This document shows, in pieces, positions 1 to 6,839 of a stretch of 64,000 nt of DNA (the first letter of the stretch is position 1; each line of letters starts with the position of its first letter). The notes under the pieces were generated by a model. That model saw nothing but the letters and a program-made list of their open reading frames with translations. It did not search any database and was not told where the DNA came from. Where the stretch lies: contig NW_019091679.1 in NCBI RefSeq assembly GCF_001949145.1, positions 31,251 through 95,250 of the forward strand, written 5' to 3'. Made by a program: the position numbers and the translations under genes. The stretch comes from Acanthaster planci (lineage: Eukaryota > Echinodermata > Asteroidea > Valvatida > Acanthasteridae).

Positions 1-2
1 TT

Positions 3-260
3 AAATTTGGTAAAGAGATCGTAAAAACTCTCGGTCACGCGATCCTAAGTTTGTACTCTCGCTTGCTAGGAATAGCCACCCCGATCGATCTCCTTGGGTT
101 CAACGTCAACTTAAAATCCGAAGAAGCGCTGACTAAAGACCTAAACGATGACCCGATTATCAGTCAGACCATGGGACACCTACTCACCGAAGTTTGTTAC
201 AAGTATGGAGTTTACTTGTCACCATTGACAGCTATGCTGATTACCACTAAACACCTGTAG
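3..260 (+). CDS. C-terminal part of an unrecognised protein of the virus-like island, cut by the window edge
   Basis: The frame is open from the first complete codon at the left edge and ends with TAG at 258-260, giving about 85 residues. No start is visible, so the protein begins outside the window. The visible part is mixed hydrophobic and charged, with no clear membrane segment and no motif I can name. It lies 31 bases before the next plus-strand gene, which is the tight spacing seen throughout this island. It could be the tail of any upstream gene of the element. I cannot assign a function. Confidence 0.55.
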   Translation, partial: KFGKEIVKTLGHAILSLYSRLLGIATPIDLLGFNVNLKSEEALTKDLNDDPIISQTMGHLLTEVCYKYGVYLSPLTAMLITTKHL

Positions 261-291
261 TTCAACAAAAGTTCTATTACTATAAAAGAAG

Positions 292-480
292 ATGTCAACG
301 AGCGAAGCGAACGAAGAGAGAATTACCCCGGTAAAGACGCAGGTACAGACGGTAACTAAAGCTAAAAATTCGAGGCGAGTAGAACAGGGTAGGAAGTTAG
401 CCGAGCATAACAAAAAGATGAAGCAGCAGCTCGCCAAGATGAAATTAGCGAGCGAAGAGAGCAGCCAGAACTTCAGCTGA
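292..480 (+). CDS. Small basic coiled-coil-like protein, ends at an in-frame UGA
   Basis: A 62-residue lysine-rich protein starting at ATG 292. The N-terminus is a Ser/Glu/Ala stretch encoded by a GCGA-rich motif. A Lys/Gln/Met-rich segment follows that would form a charged helix, possibly nucleic-acid binding (inference). The stop is TGA at 478-480. The same frame stays open after this stop and encodes a membrane segment (next entry), so the present stop may be a mutation that cut a longer protein of about 114 residues. Alternatives are a separate small protein or stop-codon readthrough. No family recognised. Confidence 0.5.
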   Translation: MSTSEANEERITPVKTQVQTVTKAKNSRRVEQGRKLAEHNKKMKQQLAKMKLASEESSQNFS

Positions 481-636
481 GAAAATAAAAATGAAAATAA
501 AATTTATCAAACGGCCATCGAGAACAGAAATTTTATATTGGGTGGATTGGCGATTGGAGCGCTTGCGGTCTATTTTATTTGGAAAAACAAGTTCACGCCT
601 ATGAAAGCCAAAATGAACAAGAACCAATTAGTTTAA
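481..636 (+). pseudogene. In-frame continuation after UGA 478: single transmembrane segment with basic tail
   Basis: Directly after the TGA at 478-480 the same reading frame runs on for 51 codons to TAA 634-636. It encodes one hydrophobic helix rich in Gly, Ala, Leu and Ile (about 558-603), followed by a Lys/Asn-rich tail. A basic helix followed by a membrane anchor is a sensible architecture for one protein, which is why I read this as the severed C-terminal half of the gene starting at 292. There is no ATG in this frame before the hydrophobic stretch. Independent translation is therefore unlikely. Confidence 0.45.
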
Positions 637-705
637 CCAAAAAGCGAACGCAGCGAGAGCAGAAATCCGAGCCAAGAAAATAAAATTGAAGAACAGATTT
701 TGGAT

Positions 706-745
706 ATGGAATAAATTTGGAATAAATTTGGATTAAATTTAAAAA
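706..745 (+). repeat. Short tandem AT-rich repeat upstream of a small membrane-protein gene
   Basis: A GGAATAAATTT-type unit of 11-12 bases is repeated about three times, the last copy changed to GGATTAAATTT. It lies just upstream of the ATG at 762. AT-rich tracts of the TTTAAA type also precede the ATG at 1051, so these may carry promoter elements of the island. That role is inference. Confidence 0.4.
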
Positions 746-761
746 CTCCTTATTATTAAAT

Positions 762-1013
762 ATGAGTAACGCTAAATCAATCGACGAAAACGGAATCGCC
801 AATACTGTTTACCACGGTGCCGTCGTTTCGGCAATCTCCATGGGTTACGCCATGCTATCGAGTAAGCTTTTTTAAATTAAACCGCCATACCTAACTAAAT
901 TGTCTGCCAAAGACGCGTTGAAATTGACCGCACTGTCTAGCGGTGCATTGGCCACCCAGGGCTGGTTGGTAGCACAGGGTATCCTGCCCGCGAGTTTTCC
1001 TATGACTAGTTAA
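762..1013 (+). pseudogene. Small Ala/Ser-rich membrane-associated protein interrupted by an in-frame TAA
   Basis: ATG at 762 opens a frame of 37 codons that stops at TAA 873-875. The same frame then runs 45 more codons to TAA 1011-1013. The two halves look alike in composition: short amphipathic or hydrophobic stretches rich in Ala, Ser, Leu and Gly. Together they would make an 82-83-residue protein, which fits the other small products of the island. The break follows a run of six T bases. A substitution or an indel pair there could explain it. No family recognised. The truncated 37-residue version could still be made. Confidence 0.45.
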
Positions 1014-1050
1014 AAAGGATTTGAACACCTTATTTTAAAGTTAAAGTAAA

Positions 1051-2249
1051 ATGGCTGAAGGAGGATTCGATCTGGAGGAATATCCTCCATTGGAAGATCA
1101 AGATCAAGAACAAGCTGATATAAATAACTTAGAATGGGACGATACCTTTGATAAAATACAAGAAGAAACGTCCTCTGTGGAAGGTGGAGGGTCAAACCTG
1201 GAAGATCTACGACAGGAGCTCACTGAAGCTCAGGAGACTATTACTAAAGACGAAGTAAATAAATTTTATAAACACTTTAGCGACAGAGAAGATAAACCAT
1301 CGCGACCTATCTATGCAAAATTTGAAAATCGCTATGGTGAAGGCTTATTTTACATGGGCGACAAAGGTCGTGTGCTGTTGACCAGTGCAGAAGTGGGGCG
1401 AGTTGATCAACCCGTAGAGCTCAGTGCGAACGTCGATCATGCTAAAGAGGCTGCTTATACTGCAAGGGTTGAGGCTCGAGAATTGATTACAAACGAACTA
1501 GGGTTTAGCACTTTTGGATCAAAGACAGAAAAAGCTAGGTCAAAGTTTAAATCCATCCAACCCGAAAATATTCAAATGGAAGAGCTTCCCCAAATATCAG
1601 ACCAAGTGAGCGACATTGTAGAAGACATCACCCGTGACGTAGACCGTTCAATTCGAAGGGTTAAATTACAGAGAACTCGTCGCTTTAGATAAATCGTTAC
1701 AAACGATAAAAGGAGAATTAATTTTAAATCAAGGTACATTAGATCAGTTAGACGCAAAAATTCAACAGGTCGAAGCCGATTGGAAGAAGTGACATCGGAA
1801 GGAGAACGTACAGAACTTCAACGGCAATTGGACGACTTACGAGTCGAAAGACGGGGTAGATTAGAAGTCATCGATAGAAACACCGATCAATTGACGAGCC
1901 AAATCAATCGCATCAAAGAAACGATCGAAAAGATCACGAATTCAGATTTGACACTACGCGAGAAGATTCGAACTATATTTAGAGAGCAAGGCGTCACGAT
2001 CGTAAGCATTTTAACAGCTTTTAGTTTAGCCGTGAGTACCATTGTTAGTAGCATCGTAGCTAGCGTCAGAGCTGTTGGAGCGAGCGGAGCGAGCACACAG
2101 CACCAAAACCAATGCCCGGGATCATCGGTAGCGTTTTTAGTTGGATTTTTAACGTGGCGAGTAAAGCTGTCGGCTGGGTGGCAGATCACGTGTGGACCTT
2201 GTTTGTAGGCGTGGGTGTTTTGATTTTGACGTACGTGCAAAAGATGTAA
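1051..2249 (+). pseudogene. Coiled-coil protein with C-terminal membrane segments, broken by about three frame changes
   Basis: The first intact stretch is 1051-1692 (213 residues, ATG at 1051). It has an acidic N-terminus, a Gln/Glu-rich helical region and a compact central domain. The coding signal then shifts. Around 1650-1790 a Gln/Leu/Asp-rich coiled coil lies in another frame. From about 1780 it continues in a third frame (Arg/Glu/Leu coiled coil, then a hydrophobic Ile/Val/Ser segment near 1999-2075). After about 2105 the C-terminal Gly/Trp/Val-rich hydrophobic segment is in yet another frame and ends at TAA 2247-2249. Each piece begins where the former one stops, so I infer one ancestral gene of about 400 codons. 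I recall uncharacterised predicted proteins of this layout in aquatic animal genomes, but I could not check. A structural or membrane-associated virion role is inference. Confidence 0.5.
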
Positions 2250-2250
2250 A

Positions 2251-2306
2251 AAGGCAAAAAAAATTAAACCTCACCTCAAATTTGGGTTGAGGTTTTTTTA
2301 TGCCTT
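2251..2306. terminator. Near-palindromic hairpin between the convergent gene blocks, terminator-like on both strands
   Basis: Outer arms AAGGCA (2251-2256) and TGCCTT (2301-2306) are followed inward by an A run and a T run, then by AACCTCA and TGAGGTT around a short loop. The stem is about 20 base pairs with small bulges. It starts two bases after the plus-strand stop codon (2247-2249) and ends 12 bases before the last codon of the minus-strand gene. Each strand therefore shows a GC stem flanked by a T run, like a bidirectional terminator. Hairpin-directed transcript ends are known in some large DNA viruses such as mimivirus. The function here is inference. Confidence 0.6.
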
Positions 2307-2318
2307 AAATCAAATCGT

Positions 2319-2891
2319 TTAAGTTAAAATTTTATATAACGTAAAACCGATGACACCCACGGCAACGGCTCCAACGGTTAAGGACAGTTTTTCTTTGTTG
2401 TGTATGTCGAGCGGTTTGGAAGGGGGAGCTGGGGTGATGCTCGGTTTGCTCGCTTTGTTTTGGTCGCTGCGTTCGCTTTTTGGTTCGCTCGTTTCTTCTG
2501 CAAAATCATATTTGACTTGAGACCTCAAATTTAAACCCGGTACATAACCAGTCTGCATATCTGCTGTCGCAATCCGTAAATTATTGTTATAACCTTCAAA
2601 AGTGCCGATGCGTAAGTCCATGTTTGACGGGGTTATATACAAACTCGGACCGATTACATAGTTTAAATGAGTTTTAGCGTATTGGATCGTATCTTGAAAT
2701 TGGTTGATAGATCGTTCGTGGTCGGGAGCTGCATTGATTAAAGCTTCTACGTTTGTTTTAAATTGTTGTTGCGTGTCTAATCCAGTGCCGGTGGCTAAAA
2801 CGCTTGTCTTGGTCTGTGCCCGTGCCCCGAGTAATGCGTAGACGTAGGCGCGGATAGACTCGTTTACCTTGGTGATTCCCACGTCTGTCAA
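2319..2891 (-). CDS. 190-residue protein with C-terminal tail anchor, unrecognised family
   Basis: Starts with ATG at 2889-2891 and stops at 2319-2321. This is one of the few island genes with no visible break. About 140 residues of mixed soluble sequence come first, then a Ser/Lys/Pro linker (near residues 135-160) that contains the recurrent GCGA-rich codon pattern. A single hydrophobic helix lies close to the C-terminus (about residues 170-188), as in a tail-anchored membrane protein. It lies at the end of the minus-strand block, beside the shared hairpin. I do not recognise the family. A minor virion or membrane protein is possible by context. Confidence 0.6.
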   Translation of the reverse strand: MTDVGITKVNESIRAYVYALLGARAQTKTSVLATGTGLDTQQQFKTNVEALINAAPDHERSINQFQDTIQYAKTHLNYVIGPSLYITPSNMDLRIGTFEGYNNNLRIATADMQTGYVPGLNLRSQVKYDFAEETSEPKSERSDQNKASKPSITPAPPSKPLDIHNKEKLSLTVGAVAVGVIGFTLYKILT

Positions 2892-2921
2892 CTGAGTCCT
2901 TTTGCGAGGTATAAAACCCCA

Positions 2922-3670
2922 TCATCCGCTAGTCGCGACTTTTGAGTCTTGCTCGATATATTCAACTACATATTGTACTGTTTTGCCAGAGTTAACTGGT
3001 GCATAATGCCAACTCATCACCTTGTGATCTTCTGGCTCGAGGCTGTAGTGATAACCTAAAACCTGTTCTAACGAGCCTGTCCCCATTGATTCATCCATAG
3101 CTTTATATTTTTTATATATTTCGGGCATAGGAAAAAGCGCATCTGGATAAAAGTCACCACCTGGAACGGGTAACCACCTCCTAACACCCGTGTCCATCAA
3201 ACTGCCTCGGTCAAAATAATAAGCTGAACCAAGGCCATTTGTATTGAGGTCGACGGTTTGCCTAAAGTTAATGTCCGAGTCAACTCCAAAATCGCTGCAA
3301 ATTTTCAAAAACTTTTCGCGATTCTAATAATTTTCAAGCTATTTAAACTCGTTTTCGATGGGCAATTCAAAATCACACAAATGAAAGATTCTTCTAACCG
3401 TGTAATATACGTAAAGCTGTACAGGGCGGATATATATGGATCTGCGTCAACGATTTTCCAAAAGTCTACTCCGCATGCCGTCGTCGCACAATAGACCGCA
3501 AAGTTAATCTGATTTTGGTAAAACGACATCTGGTCTTCTTTCCAGCGTTCTATAACTTCGTCCGTAGTAACTTTTGGTAATTTGTAAGCTGTTGTCATGT
3601 CGATAAAGTTTACTGTAAAAGAGTTGTCTCTGTTGACTACAATATTTAACTGACTAAAGTTGGTTCCCAT
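2922..3670 (-). pseudogene. Two-part unrecognised protein split by a frameshift near 3300
   Basis: The 5' half (3305-3670, starting at ATG 3668-3670) and the 3' half (2922-3308) overlap by four bases in different frames at a run of A then T bases near 3300-3320. The 5' half has aromatic and hydrophobic residues (FYQNQ, ACGVDFW, YSFTYITRLEESF). The 3' half is rich in Tyr, Gly, Pro and Asp. The second half has no ATG that would start it at the right place, so one ancestral gene of about 248 codons is the simplest reading. Its start is adjacent to the stop of the next minus-strand gene. Family unknown. Structural role inferred only from context. Confidence 0.5.
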
Positions 3671-4403
3671 TTATTTTAAAAGACTTTTAAAAGGAGGGGC
3701 TGTCGGTTGGGTCGCTTCTCGATAAGCGGGTGGTGGGTCTTGATATCGGGCCGACTTTGTAAAACTTATTCGCCAAGTTTTTTCATAAGATCTTTTTTTT
3801 AAAACGGCCGCCCGTACGTTGGCTAGCGCTTCTGCTCTTTGGTTGACTTGGCGTTCGATTTCTTCTTTGCTGCTCGCTTCGCTCGCTTGCAATTTTGTAG
3901 ACGTACTCGATCTGATCTTTTCTTTCATTTCGTTAAACTTTTTCAGCTCGGATAAAATAAGTACAAATTCTTCCTGGGATATATCACCGTCTTCAATCGC
4001 GTGAGATACGTATTCCTTGATGGCGTTTAATTTTGCGTCTGCCAACATTCGAATTTGGTCGTGTTTTTTAGTTTTGTGGGTGAGTCTACGGGAGGCATAC
4101 TTTAGAACCGCGTAAGCACCAAACGCACCAATAGCGATGCCTTCCATCACAAGTCCGACGGGTCCGGTAACGACTCCCAAAATGGCGGGAAAGCCAACGG
4201 CTGCCGAGGTCGCGCCCAGGGCTTCCACGCCGTACTCCACGTATCCGAGTGCGGTTAAAAGCCGTTTGATCTTTTTATAGCTAGCTTCGCGTGCGTCGCG
4301 TTCTCTTTGGATTTGGGATTTAATATCTTCGATCTTTCTAAATTTTGGTTTCCGCTTGTTCAGCCGAGTTTAAAGTCAAATTTGGGTAAATGTTAGTCGT
4401 CAT
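3671..4403 (-). pseudogene. Gly/Ala-rich membrane segment plus charged helical domain and Pro-rich tail, 5' end frameshifted
   Basis: The main intact stretch, 3671-4240 (189 residues), has a hydrophobic Gly/Ala/Val/Ile segment at residues 8-47. A charged helical domain follows (KAKLNAIKEYV-type, with an acidic DGDISQEEF loop resembling an EF-hand-like or helical-bundle turn), then a Ser/Glu linker with the GCGA motif, and a Pro-rich C-terminus containing PPPAY, a PPxY-type late-domain-like motif. Upstream the same frame stays open to about 4340. A plausible ATG at 4401-4403 lies in a different frame, separated by an AAAATTT run near 4340-4348. I infer one gene of about 244 codons with a single indel. 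I recall similar uncharacterised proteins in marine invertebrate genomes but could not search. Confidence 0.55.
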
Positions 4404-4410
4404 CTTTATC

Positions 4411-5010
4411 ATAATATTACTTTTATAATTACGCGTTTTAAAAAAAATGTCTAACTCGATTAAAATTTTGCCGATGTTATTCAAGAGCTCACCTCGATCG
4501 TTTTTAACAGAAAAAGTCAATTCACTGATGTTCCTGTCGATTAACTTTTAGGCGTTTCACACGTCACGGTTGTTAAGGTGCGAGGCTCGGTAGCTGTTAC
4601 GTACAGCAAGTCTAAAGACTGGCCGTTATAAAAATTGTAAAATATATTTAATTGTTTGCAATGAATAAACGCGAGTTTCAATGGGTTTAAATCGTACTTG
4701 CCTTCGCAAATAACGTTGGGTAAAAGTTTTATTTTGGGTAAGTTCAGTAGCTTGGACACTTCTTTATTTAGTCGCAACTTGAGATTGGGGTCCGTAATGG
4801 CCAAAGTCACCTGTTTAGATTCTGAGTGAACCTTAAAAGAAACGCCCGGAATCGAGTTTAACAAAAAGTGAAACCAGTCCATGTTATAATAACCGGGGGA
4901 TAGCACGATGCTTCCTCTTTGGCCCCCGGTTAATGGTTGAGATGAGCTTCGCGAATGAAGTCTGTCGTATATAGGTTCAGTTTAATAGCCCCGTCAAAAA
5001 CAGTCTTTTA
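4411..5010 (-). pseudogene. Broken gene whose intact middle encodes a 121-residue domain (4541-4906)
   Basis: The stretch 4541-4906 (ATG or downstream of it, stop TAA 4541-4543) has alternating hydrophobic and polar residues typical of a beta-rich domain and begins with an LSPGYYN turn. Upstream, protein-like sequence continues in the same strand toward about 5000 in another frame, interrupted by a TAA. Downstream it resumes in a different frame from about 4540 to 4411, crossing an A run and a T8 run. I therefore read one larger ancestral gene with several breaks. The beta-rich pattern would suit a penton- or fibre-like virion protein, but this is inference and I cannot show homology. Confidence 0.4.
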
Positions 5011-5038
5011 GTTAATTCTCTTCTGGGTCTCGCGGGTG

Positions 5039-5575
5039 TTACGGGGAAGTTGGTAGTAGGTCGAGTCGGGGATTCCCTTCGTAAATTTCATCTAAAGCTT
5101 GTCTTTGCCCCTCGAGCAGTGAAGCTGATTTTACTTTTTTATTGTTGATATCAAAAGCTAAACGAGCTCGCGTTTCTAATGGTTGTCTTTGGTTTAACTG
5201 ATCTTCTAAGGTTGCGATTTCTTGGTTTAGCTGCTCAATTTCATCAGCGATGATTCTAATTTCTTCCACTAAATTGCCTCTTTCATTTGCTTGGATCAAT
5301 CTGTTTTTAGCTGTTTGTACTAATTCTGAATTGGGAGATACTTCCGTTCTTTCCTCTGAGGGTATTCCGGGCGGTCGTTCGCCAAGTACCCCTGCGGGCC
5401 TACCGTCCAAGTTTGTATCCCACTCAATTTCAGTGGCGTTTGTTACGTTAAAATATCCAGCTTCAAACTGAATATTCTTTACTCGGACGACCTTGTCGCC
5501 TTTGGTGTTGTTGATGACATCTCTCAATTTAAATGTCTGCTCGCTCTCGGTTAAGCAAAACGTGTGAGTCTCCAT
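5039..5575 (-). CDS. 178-residue protein with a beta-rich N-terminus and coiled-coil C-terminal half
   Basis: Starts with ATG at 5573-5575 and runs unbroken to TAA at 5039-5041. Residues 1-55 alternate hydrophobic and polar residues, consistent with beta strands. A Pro/Gly/Glu linker lies around 56-80. Residues 85-140 form a strong heptad-like coiled coil (EEIRIIADEIEQLNQEIATL pattern). It sits just before the broken beta-rich gene and could be its partner or N-terminal section. The layout suggests an oligomeric structural protein. No family recognised. Confidence 0.55.
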   Translation of the reverse strand: METHTFCLTESEQTFKLRDVINNTKGDKVVRVKNIQFEAGYFNVTNATEIEWDTNLDGRPAGVLGERPPGIPSEERTEVSPNSELVQTAKNRLIQANERGNLVEEIRIIADEIEQLNQEIATLEDQLNQRQPLETRARLAFDINNKKVKSASLLEGQRQALDEIYEGNPRLDLLPTSP

Positions 5576-5605
5576 TTTATTATATACGTTTCTTGTTTGG
5601 TCAAT

Positions 5606-6086
5606 CTATAGGTCTTGTTTGGCGAGGTTTAATTTGTCGAGGGCGATCTCCCAGTGCTTATCCGAAACTTGAAATAGACCTTTCACTTGAGATTCGGTTT
5701 CCCCGGTTGTCTCTTGATAACACACCGCGATTAAAGCCTTCAACGGTTTACATCTAGAGATCTTACCGTTTAAAACTTGGTTTAACTTATATTCTATTTC
5801 ACCCGCTTCGCCGTTTTAAAGCAAATGTTATATTTTTGTTAGGTTTTTCTTGATTTTGGTGGTGGCGCTTTTTCCAAACGTGATGCTTATAATATCGATC
5901 TCCCATGTCTACAGGGGTGTACGAAGAAACCCACCCAAAAATTAGACCGCAATCTTTACAAGCGTATCTTTCGTCTATTTCAAGTATTTGGTGGTTACAA
6001 GGGGGCCTCGGTTTACTTTGTTTTTGAGATCCTGCTATGTGTATTTCCTTTAGATTCAGCAAGTGACAAAGTTCCGCATCAGTCAT
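5606..6086 (-). pseudogene. TFIIB-like transcription factor: zinc ribbon plus cyclin-fold-like segment, split by a frameshift
   Basis: The intact 5' part (5799-6086, 95 residues, ATG at 6084-6086) has Cys30, His32, Cys43 and Cys46, and the second knuckle reads CKDCGLIFG. This closely matches the CxxCGLVxG end of TFIIB/TFB zinc ribbons. A basic linker follows. The coding signal then moves to another frame at a TTTAAAA run near 5815 and continues to TAG 5606-5608. It encodes about 65 residues with a helical pattern (LKALIAVCYQE, then an SDKHWEIALDKL helix) like one cyclin-fold repeat of TFIIB. TFIIB recruits RNA polymerase to promoters, and viral versions are known in several large DNA viruses. 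One cyclin repeat instead of two is unusual. The zinc-ribbon call is fairly firm; the cyclin-fold call is inference. Confidence 0.6.
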
Positions 6087-6130
6087 CTTTATTAATAGTT
6101 CATTTATTTAAGGAAAAAAATTAACCTCAG

Positions 6131-6671
6131 TTATAACTCGGGTGGGATTTCTACTTTAATTAAATGTTCGACCTCAGCGTCGTATTTAATAATTAGTCCA
6201 ATTTTGTACAAATCAGCGTCGAGTTTAGTCGCTGAATCGGGGAGTGGCTCATTCTCTCGCGCGTGCCACAGCTTTTTATGCTTGCCGTCTACGAGCACCA
6301 CGTGATCCATTCCTTCCAACGCGACACAATTTACGCAGCAGGTGCAATGCGTACAACCAAAACACTCGATACAATGGGCGCACTCGTAACAGTCCTCGCA
6401 ACTGTCCAAGGCATTTGAATTTCAGCAGTCGCATGAATTAAAACAAGCCACGCAATTCATACATTTACCGCAATCGTCGCAGGTGGAGCAGTCGTTACAT
6501 CTGGTGCAGTCGTTACATTGGTGACAACTGTGGCATTCTTTACAATCGGTGCATTTTGCATAAACTTTCGGAATTTAAACAACGAAAGCAATCGTACGAA
6601 TCTATCAAGTCGATCGAATTTCTCGTGTCTTTGCAAAAATAACAATTCGCGTTTGTAGTTTGATCTACCAT
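6131..6671 (-). pseudogene. Cysteine-rich CxxC-repeat protein with acidic C-terminal domain, interrupted by a frameshift and an in-frame UGA
   Basis: A start at ATG 6669-6671 opens a frame with scattered CxxC pairs. At an AAAA run near 6556-6560 the coding signal shifts by one base. A dense array of CxxC units follows (Cys about every third residue) to TGA 6422-6424. The same frame continues after this TGA with more CxxC units and then a non-repeat domain with charged beta/alpha character, ending at 6131-6133. The last part (6131-6409) is intact. Regular CxxC arrays usually bind several zinc ions. They could serve DNA or protein binding, but no named family fits. The gene is next to the TFIIB-like gene and is the outermost on this side. 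Confidence 0.5.
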
Positions 6672-6724
6672 TTATTTTTATGTAGTGTTTATTTATTTAT
6701 TTTTTTTTCGTTTTTTATAACGGG

Positions 6725-6760
6725 CAAGTCTCGACTTGTAGCGACGGGAAGTCCCTTTTT
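6725..6760. other. Short palindromes followed by a T run beside the end of the gene island
   Basis: CAAGTCTCGACTTG (6725-6738) is a 5-bp inverted repeat around CTCG. A few bases on, GGGAAGTCCC is followed by six T bases. These lie after the T-rich tract that precedes the outermost minus-strand gene. No coding signal follows to the right, so this is close to the visible boundary of the island. I could not find a matching terminal repeat, because the other end is outside the window. Confidence 0.35.
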
Positions 6761-6839
6761 TGTTTGTGAGTGATTGTTGGTGCGATCGGTGCTGGTCACG
6801 AGTTGTTTACAGGAAAAGTGCGCCGGGGTCAAGAGTTCA

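Noticed and set aside
1-6760. The left island as bacterial or phage contamination
   Set aside because: The sequence passes into repeat-rich animal DNA without a gap, most genes are decayed, and I see no clear bacterial-type gene starts. A chimeric join cannot be fully excluded without reads.
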